Shown here piece by piece: positions 58,001 through 64,000 of a stretch of DNA of 64,000 bases. The translations under genes were made by a program, and so were the position numbers. The notes beneath the pieces were generated by a model that was given only the letters and a program-made list of their open reading frames with translations, made no database searches and was not told the origin of the DNA. Origin of the DNA: Gyrodactylus bullatarudis (lineage: Eukaryota > Platyhelminthes > Monogenea > Gyrodactylidea > Gyrodactylidae). The DNA lies in the NCBI GenBank assembly GCA_012064415.1, contig SSNU01000179.1, forward strand, positions 1-64,000, given 5' to 3'. Within the stretch, counting starts at the first letter, position 1; each line of letters opens with the position of its first letter.

Positions 58001-61000
58001 GAGACATGAAGAAAAATATGGAATATCGAATTTCCACTTTTTGAATTTTGACGGTTTCAATGTGATAGGGTGATTACAAGATTTTTAAGATTCATAGATT
58101 CCCAAATTCAAATACGATTGAATCAATTAGCTTTAGCATTTTGATCAGAAATGGCTTTTGTCATATCAAGACTTGTGTATTTATTCTTATACAAAAGTGG
58201 AAGCTTTTATTTCAAGAAAATCTGACTCATAGTGAAGTCTATGATAACAGATTCAGTATATGGTATGTATCACACTGATGAGTATGCCCGAAATAAAGGC
58301 CTTATTTGTGAAATAACTGGCATCATCTTCTTCTTTCCAGATTCAGTATGCATTGTAAAGTCTTCTCCTTCTCGAATAATATTTCTTCTTCTATAGATTA
58401 GGGTCTACAATGCTGTTAATGAGTTCTTTCAAAAATAAACTAAATTTCTATACTCTAGTCAATCGAATCAGAATTAAATTTAGTTGACAAAATAGAACCA
58501 ACCTTCAAAGTTCCAATATTTGTGAATTGGATCCTTAATTCTTCTTTGACCCTTTCTGATTCAGCTTTCTTGCGGCAGAGGAAGATTATCAATAGGATCA
58601 TGCCAAATAATATTATTACAGCACCAAGGATCAATCCTATTGATAGAGTTCGTTTCAATGTGAGATTGTTGATATACGCTGATTCCTCGTTTGCATCGAA
58701 ACAAAAAAATGTATTTTTCGGTGTTATATTTCGATCTGGGGGACATTCACTAATACATGTGATTGTCTATAGAAAAGAGTATAACCTTGAATCATTTTGA
58801 AGAAATTATTCATTTTTAAAAATCACACAAAACTTGCAAAGAGCATGTAGGGGATACATACATGTAATATAAAAACTGATGGGCATCATGTGATTTCATA
58901 CAACAAGGTATGTTGTAGCTACTACTTGATATGTAGATGTGCTAATTAGACGGATAAAATTTAATTCTAGAATATAATATTGATGTAGACATGAAGAGAG
59001 CCAAGTGATTCCCACATCAAATAATCATGCACGTTCATTGAAACAAGATCAATGAAAATACATTTTTATCGTCTGCTAACAAAGGCAGATGGAGCTTTTT
59101 CCTTTGAGTTAGCTTTGATTAAAGACCTGCTAGCTTAGTACTTTCCTTCAAGAGAATGTGCAATGATACCTTGATGTTTTCTTTTGCTTTATTCCTATTT
59201 ATCACCGAGGGGGTGCTTTTCCTCTACTCTTTAACGAGTTTTAGACATTACAATAATAGATCATACCTCTAGACTGAGTAATAAGGATAATTTAACTGGA
59301 ATATATATTCCCCCATGTTATTAGAAAGGTTGAAAAAATAGGCTTAGTCAAAAGTTCTTGATCCAAAATTGAGACAAATTTTTATATTTTCACCACAAAT
59401 TCAGAGTTCTCATAGTCGCTGTATAAAAAGAAGAGCAGAGTAAGAGATTAGAGGAAATTAACAGATTAATTAATTTCTTTCTCACGTTGTTGTTTGTGTT
59501 GTTAATAATATAGTTGGCACATTGATTGCATTGATTATTGCTTGGCCCAGAACAACCAAACTTGCATTCTTCATGACATAGATTGCATTTATTTCCAATC
59601 ATTCTCTGATCTGTGATGCTTCTCCTAAACTTGATTCCGATGTTAGTTACTTCGTTGTTACCCAAAATGTTTTTTTGTTCAATTTCAAATGTCTTGTCTA
59701 TGAGAGAATTGAAAAAATTTATTATTTAATTTAATAAATATTTGTTAAAAACTCATGAATTTTATCTTAACTTAATTTAAGCTAAAATTAATGTTGTGAA
59801 ATAAATTGAGCATTTTAACAAGTCATTCCTATGATTTATAATATATTCTATATCTCATTAATTGAATTTAGCTCAATCTGTATCTACTAGCTTATTTGTG
59901 ATATAACTAAATTTTCAACAGACTCAAATGTATAAAAATTATTTTCATGACAATGAAATTAATTAATTATAATGCTTTTACTTTTTACTGAAATATTTTC
60001 CGATGAAATTTAATTTCCTTTCATGAGAACATTATATGCAAAAGATGGAAAAGTTTATGCGTTCAGAAACTGCTGATAAATGAAAGCGATATCATTTTTC
60101 GAACTGGAGACTTACTACTATGCAAAGATATAACTCTCAAGTATAATTGAAGAAGGAATGGATTAATTATGAATATGGGATTAGAGTAAATCAAGCCAAA
60201 TAGATTTCAAGATTTCTCCCAAGGCATATTTTTTATCCGAAGCATATATCATTGAAAAAATAATAATATTTCAGTGTAAGAGATAAAATTTCACTTGATC
60301 CTTCTTCCCCAACACTTAAGATGGACCATTTATTTCACAGGATATGTTGATTCAATGTGGATTGATCAACTGAAATTTTGAGATTTTTCACAAAACTTCT
60401 GAGTTTCTATCGATTCATATCGAGCATATAAAGAAAATTATGCCAGTTTTTCTCCTCTTTGATTCAGATAATTCTTCTTTGTAAATTAATGAGTAAATAT
60501 TTTTTTCATAAATTAGACCTCAATCAAAAGTAAAACAAATTTTTCTCCTTTGTACTAAACTAATGACAGATCTAAGGATTATTTATTTACTCGACGCTTT
60601 TCATGATAAGCAATGCATTACTCTGAGTAATTTACTCAGTGGAATGAAAAACTATATTTATCTCTCGTATAGTTTTCAAAGATTTATACAAATGTTTTGG
60701 GCTTGTTTGTTCTACCGATTGAGTTCGGCAAGTAATGGGAATGAATTCGATAAAATCCATCACAACATCAATGCATCAAGATTGGAAAGTAATATCAAAA
60801 AGAGTTTATTTTGCAATCNCAATGCATTACTCTGAGTAATTTACTCAGTGGAATGAAAAACTATATTTATCTCTCGTATAGTTTTCAAAGATTTATACAA
60901 ATGTTTTGGGCTTGTTTGTTCTACCGATTGAGTTCGGCAAGTAATGGGAATGAATTCGATAAAATCCATCACAACATCAATGCATCAAGATTGGAAAGTA

Positions 61001-64000
61001 ATATCAAAAAGAGTTTATTTTGCAATCCTTAATCTAATTTACATTCATGTTAAGATTTACAATTATTCACAATTATCATAATACAGGCTTGAAATTAATT
61101 TGCAATAAGAAACAGTATCAAAAAGCAAGTTAATGCATTAAAACCGACCTTGAGACCTGATCGGCCAATTCATATTTCTACTCCGATCGCGCTTTACCGT
61201 TAACAAAATCCATATATTTGTATCGATAAAATAATTCTCTTCCATTTATTTCTATTTGTTCAATATTTGTAAATATCAAGAGAAAGTTAAATAGAAATTC
61301 TTAAAGGTTTCTTTATAAAATGCTTCAAACTCAATGCTTGATCTTTCTAAAACCTGAGCATGATAAAAAATCATTCCTTAAACATTTGCCTGAAAATTAC
61401 CGAGTTAGAAACCATTTATAGAACCAGATTAACTTTTTAAATCAAGAAAAAAACTCTTAAATGACCCAAAAAGTCATTTTCCACACTTGAATCAGCTATT
61501 TTCCAACTACGTTAGTAAAAATTCTTTACTTAAGAATGTTTCTAAATGACCATATCATTGTTTAAAATTTAAACATAGATTTTATTTGAAAAATTTTATT
61601 TATAAAATTACTCTGTATTTAGAAGCAATCACATATACAAATAATGTCATGCAAAAAACATCAAATCAACATATAAAAGTGATAACTTTCAATTCTCATA
61701 AAAGATTCTACCTACAGTGTTACTATTTAAATCAAAACATACCTCTAGGGCATTGAAAGACACATTCATCATTCATAACTCGGTGCTTGCATTCAAGGCA
61801 ACTAGGATAATTTGTTCCCCATGTTTTGCAGGTGGCACAAAACTTATGACATTCTCGACATATTATGACTGACAAGTGAGTGATGATATTGGAATTTAGT
61901 GCAGTGTAGACTTTTTCTTGCCTCATAAAGTCTTTGTATGAAATTGAATCCTTGTAGTGTTGAGTAGGACAGTCTGAAGGGCAAGTGAATTTATCCTTAT
62001 CTAAAGAAATTCATTTGATTCAGTTAAAGATCTGTAAGGAGATCATTCTTGAATTATTTTCTGCTCGGGTTGGATCAGAATCTCTTCAAGGGCTTAAAAT
62101 TTATTTTCAAAATTTCTTATTCATTTGGACAATTTGAGAGTTTAATAAGCCAAAAATTGAAGAAGTTATCACGTTAGGATATAATAATAAGTGAAACACC
62201 GTCAATATTTTCAAATTTGAAACTATTTTACTTGATAAATCAACACCATTTGATACATCATAAAATTCTCTATCGAATGATATCTGAATATTTTTTATAC
62301 CATTTCATCTTTCCCTGCATAAGTAAAAAAAGTATTTTTCATTGAAGTTGAAAACAAACTAATATGTAAAACACTTTTTATTAACCTAAAAATTCTCCTT
62401 CAATAATATCAAATCATTTTTGACAATAGATTTTATAAACGGGCTGACATCATTTTATGTTGATCAGGACCACTTTTTTTAGAATTTCACATCTAGGCTC
62501 AAAGGAATTTTCAAACTACTACCAGTTTGCATAAATTCTCAGAGATAAAAGTCTTAAAAGGTATTTTATTGGGTTTAGGTCTGAATTTCGGGGCTAACAA
62601 TTAATAAGATCAATTTCATTAATAATCAGTCTGCATGGCAGAGCGCATTTTCTTGTTGAAATACAAGAATCTCATCTTTAAGTTCATTTTTAACTAGGCA
62701 ATTCAAAATATAATATAATAATATAAATAGTGCCTGAAATTTGTCTGGATAAAAAGAATTAGTTGGTAGCTTACTTTTGACCACGAAACTGCAAAAAGTA
62801 CAGCCATTATCTCCAAGATAATCTCCTGGTCCAGTACAAACTGGCCCATATTGAGCTATATTTTGATCACATTTCTCGCTACACATACGGCAAGTATAAT
62901 TATCTGAGTCGAGGTAGTGAGAGTTACTGCATTTACTGACACATCGGCCATTCTCCTTAAAATAATTTAATTCTTTTCTTTTTTATCCCTAAAAAAGTTG
63001 AGTTTACCTGAAAATTTTTACATTTCCCAATGCATTGATCATCTCTCTGGCCAGTGCAAGTTTCCTTGCATTCCTCATGGCAGGGCTTGCATTTCTTTGC
63101 TGGCAGAACACTCCTTCTAATCATGGAGAAAGTCATATTCGCAAGTTGTCTTTTGGAAAGTGGAAGTGTTTGGCAATCAGTCTCAATTAAACTCAGCTCT
63201 TCCGAAGGCAACCCTTCTGATGGGAAATAATATCCTGGCTCATCTGAACATCTAGCAACACACTTTCCACCTGCTTCAAAATTACAGCAATGTGTACAAA
63301 AATCTGGTCCTGGGCCAGAACACTTTAGTTCTGGGACACATTCACTATGACAGAAATGGTTTGTTTTTTCTATAAAATGAATGAAAAAAGTTAAATTAAA
63401 TTAAATTTGAAGATAACAAACACAAATACAGGTATTCTTAGGGCATTAAATCAGGAAGAATGAGATAAGGTATCATTTGGCTAAATGAATACGAATTCCA
63501 CTAATTAGACTTTGAAAGATAAAGACTCACTGCAAGACTCAACCATATCATTGATAATACGATTATTCAGTTCAAAAGATTCTTGGAGACTCTCTAGGTA
63601 ACATAAATCAGGATCTTTTTGTAGTTGAATACCGCCGAATACTTGAACGAGAGATTTGAGGCCAAGGAATTCTAACCCTTTACTGATAACTGTAAGGGCT
63701 TGGAGACTTTTTCTTGCAGTATCTATAAAAATAAGGAAAGATTACTAGAAAAAATTTGCTTATAAGGAACTTTTATAATTAAAGAATATTCTCAGGATAG
63801 CTTTAAAAGTATAAAAGAAGATATCAAATTAAGTCAGATAACCGGCATTTTTAGATATATTTCTTTCTGTATTCTTCTTGGAAGATGCTAGCAAAATCTC
63901 TCTTATCTGATTACTCAGTGTAAAATGAAAACTTTCAAAATAATTGAATCATGAATTCTCGTAAATCAAGAGCAAACTCACTATTCAGCGAGATGAACTG
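49066..64000 (-). CDS. EGFR: EGF-receptor-family tyrosine kinase (5' end outside window)
   Basis: Supported exons: 63531-63722 (end of L2 domain), 63008-63369, 62775-62955, 61743-62000 and 59486-59697 (Cys-rich furin-like domain), 58503-58766 (transmembrane segment TLSIGLILGAVIILFGMILL, then CRKK), 57397-57732, 56291-56508 and 51860-52301 (kinase), 51478-51643 and 49978-50166 (tail). Phases close across all extracellular and kinase exons. Kinase motifs: GSGAFGKV, VAIKK, HRDLAARN, DFGLAK, RWLAIE. The tail has GYLVPK, like the EYLIP docking site. Versus human EGFR there is a ~27-residue insertion after VAIK, and the activation-loop tyrosine is missing (KELTIS for KEYHAE). Least certain are a 12-nt linking exon (51740-51751) and the last exon (49066-49079, ending VNYI). 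Confidence 0.93.
49410..49640 (+). repeat. Diverged foldback-family arm
   Basis: The segment begins GATGTGAGGTTGGGAATCTATGAT at 49402 and continues TTCATCAAAAATTCGAATTT, then TCAAATTTCGATTTGG and GCCAAAATCC. This parallels the arm at 211-471. It lies in or just before the last EGFR intron. Confidence 0.5.
50390..50660 (+). repeat. Diverged foldback-family arm
   Basis: The copy runs from GATGTGAAGTTGGGAATC through GGCGCCAAAATCCCA to TGATCAAAAGAGG and resembles the unit near 49.4 kb more than the one at 0.2 kb, suggesting a subfamily. It sits in the EGFR intron between exons 51478-51643 and 49978-50166. Confidence 0.5.
50777..51049 (+). CDS. Possible nested single-exon gene in an EGFR intron
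   Basis: A 90-codon ATG ORF on the strand opposite EGFR, between two of its tail exons. Composition is protein-like (acidic N-half with SDEYYENIDKPDENW, basic middle, YRHIGIEPF near the end) and unlike the low-complexity ORFs nearby. No signal peptide or membrane segment. Family not recognised. A nested gene is more likely than chance, but an inserted gene fragment is possible. Confidence 0.4.
   Translation: MLDMLSEVNAKSSLSVCYTSDEYYENIDKPDENWQDMLPSNGNVFRYYKSPWQGKTKSLNVKKDTKSVCQRVDAIYRHIGIEPFTVEKFG
52367..52648 (+). other. ORF in EGFR intron, possible inserted fragment
   Basis: An ORF of 93 codons overlaps the start of the 4-kb EGFR intron. Its second half (after RCLGNISHRNVLF) has balanced composition and several Trp and Tyr residues, and it is GC-richer than the surroundings. 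It lacks a convincing start. It could be an exon of an unrecognised nested gene or a transposon remnant. Confidence 0.2.
53690..54320 (-). pseudogene. piggyBac transposase fossil
   Basis: Minus-strand translation, across frameshifts and stops, gives pieces typical of piggyBac transposases in the right order: CDNFFTSIELSDFLVTKK, then SLVGTCHSSR, LPKQFSDKK, YYNSTKGGVD (the conserved K-x-GVD region) and DLAAYNAYVLY. At least two stops and one frame change make it inactive. It lies in the 4-kb EGFR intron upstream of the exon with HRDLAARN. Ends and TTAA duplications were not located. Confidence 0.7.
56954..57187 (+). other. ORF with a GKR processing-like motif, status unclear
   Basis: A 77-codon frame without an in-frame ATG at its start, antisense within an EGFR intron. 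The C-terminal part reads FVQNYGKRSIFRALNE, where Gly-Lys-Arg resembles a neuropeptide amidation/cleavage site. A pyrimidine tract plus AG near 57044 could be a splice acceptor. No signal peptide exon was found. Confidence 0.15.
58260..58337 (+). ncRNA. Hammerhead-like ribozyme repeat, copy D (intact core, 78 bp)
   Basis: This is the most compact copy, bounded by perfect 12-bp direct repeats CAGATTCAGTAT (58248-58259 and 58338-58349). Fold: stem I TCACA (58270-58274) with TGTGA (58107+200, i.e. 58307-58311); CTGATGA (58275-58281); loop GTATGCCC (58282-58289); GAAA (58290-58293); stem III ATAA (58293-58296) with TTAT (58302-58305); predicted cleavage after T58306. The downstream GGCAT (58319-58323) complements ATGCC in the loop (58284-58288). 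It is antisense to EGFR, inside the intron between the transmembrane and first kinase exons. Confidence 0.62.
60611..61027. repeat. 208-bp direct duplication joined at an N
   Basis: The segment 60611-60818 recurs, apparently identically, at 60820-61027; the only base between the copies is N at 60819. This is the pattern left when two contig ends that overlap are scaffolded without merging. It lies inside an EGFR intron and does not affect coding exons. Confidence 0.85.

Noticed and set aside
1..64000. tRNA, rRNA and CRISPR arrays
   Set aside because: I looked for T-loop motifs, conserved rRNA blocks and regularly spaced repeats and found none; CRISPR is not expected in animal nuclear DNA.

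Overview
The window is metazoan nuclear DNA: AT-rich, with spliceosomal GT-AG introns in nearly every gene, polyadenylation-like AATAAA sites, two fibrillar collagens, an EGF-receptor tyrosine kinase, an axonemal dynein light chain (so the animal has motile cilia or flagella) and a Tob/BTG protein. Most introns are 40-70 nt and several are ultrashort (20, 26, 26, 26, 31, 34, 34 nt), while a few run to kilobases and carry repeats. This points to a small invertebrate with a compact genome. Ultrashort introns have been reported for dicyemids and short ones for orthonectids, but I cannot place the phylum from this sequence. All gene models come from hand-read splice sites; in nearly all of them the reading phase closes from start to stop.

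Layout. 1-1790: a foldback element with ~260-bp arms, a Mutator-like element with a zinc-finger ORF remnant, and a hammerhead-like short repeat. 2.7-6.0 kb: dense small genes (an unknown 136-aa protein, CHMP5, the bHLH factor TFAP4, COX6A). 6.0-8.2 kb: gene-poor, repeat remnants. 8.2-18.4 kb: two fibrillar collagen genes head to head about 0.6 kb apart. 20.1-28.4 kb: a 16-exon RS-rich/poly-glutamine protein. 28.9-34.1 kb: DNALI1 and UTP14, divergent with 124 bp between start codons; UTP14 intron 2 holds nested inverted-repeat elements. 35.8-36.4 kb: another repeat copy carrying a hammerhead-like insertion. 36.8-41.7 kb: a coiled-coil gene with an in-frame stop, an MTUS/ATIP-family microtubule protein and a C2H2 zinc-finger protein (the last two divergent). 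43.2-45.0 kb: Tob. 49-64 kb: the 3' two thirds of an EGFR-family receptor on the minus strand; its N-terminus lies beyond the right edge. EGFR introns contain a piggyBac fossil, hammerhead-like and foldback repeats, a possible nested gene, and a 208-bp duplication joined by an N.

The main novelty candidate is a family of very short dispersed repeats (unit about 78-129 bp). Three copies can fold as a type I hammerhead ribozyme core, with a conserved loop complementary to a flanking GGCAT. Two copies have clear target-site duplications, and one has an identifiable empty site. Other notable points: introns as short as 20 nt, four head-to-head gene pairs, and one collagen that lacks an N-propeptide and carries a 10-residue break inside a near-canonical-length helix.
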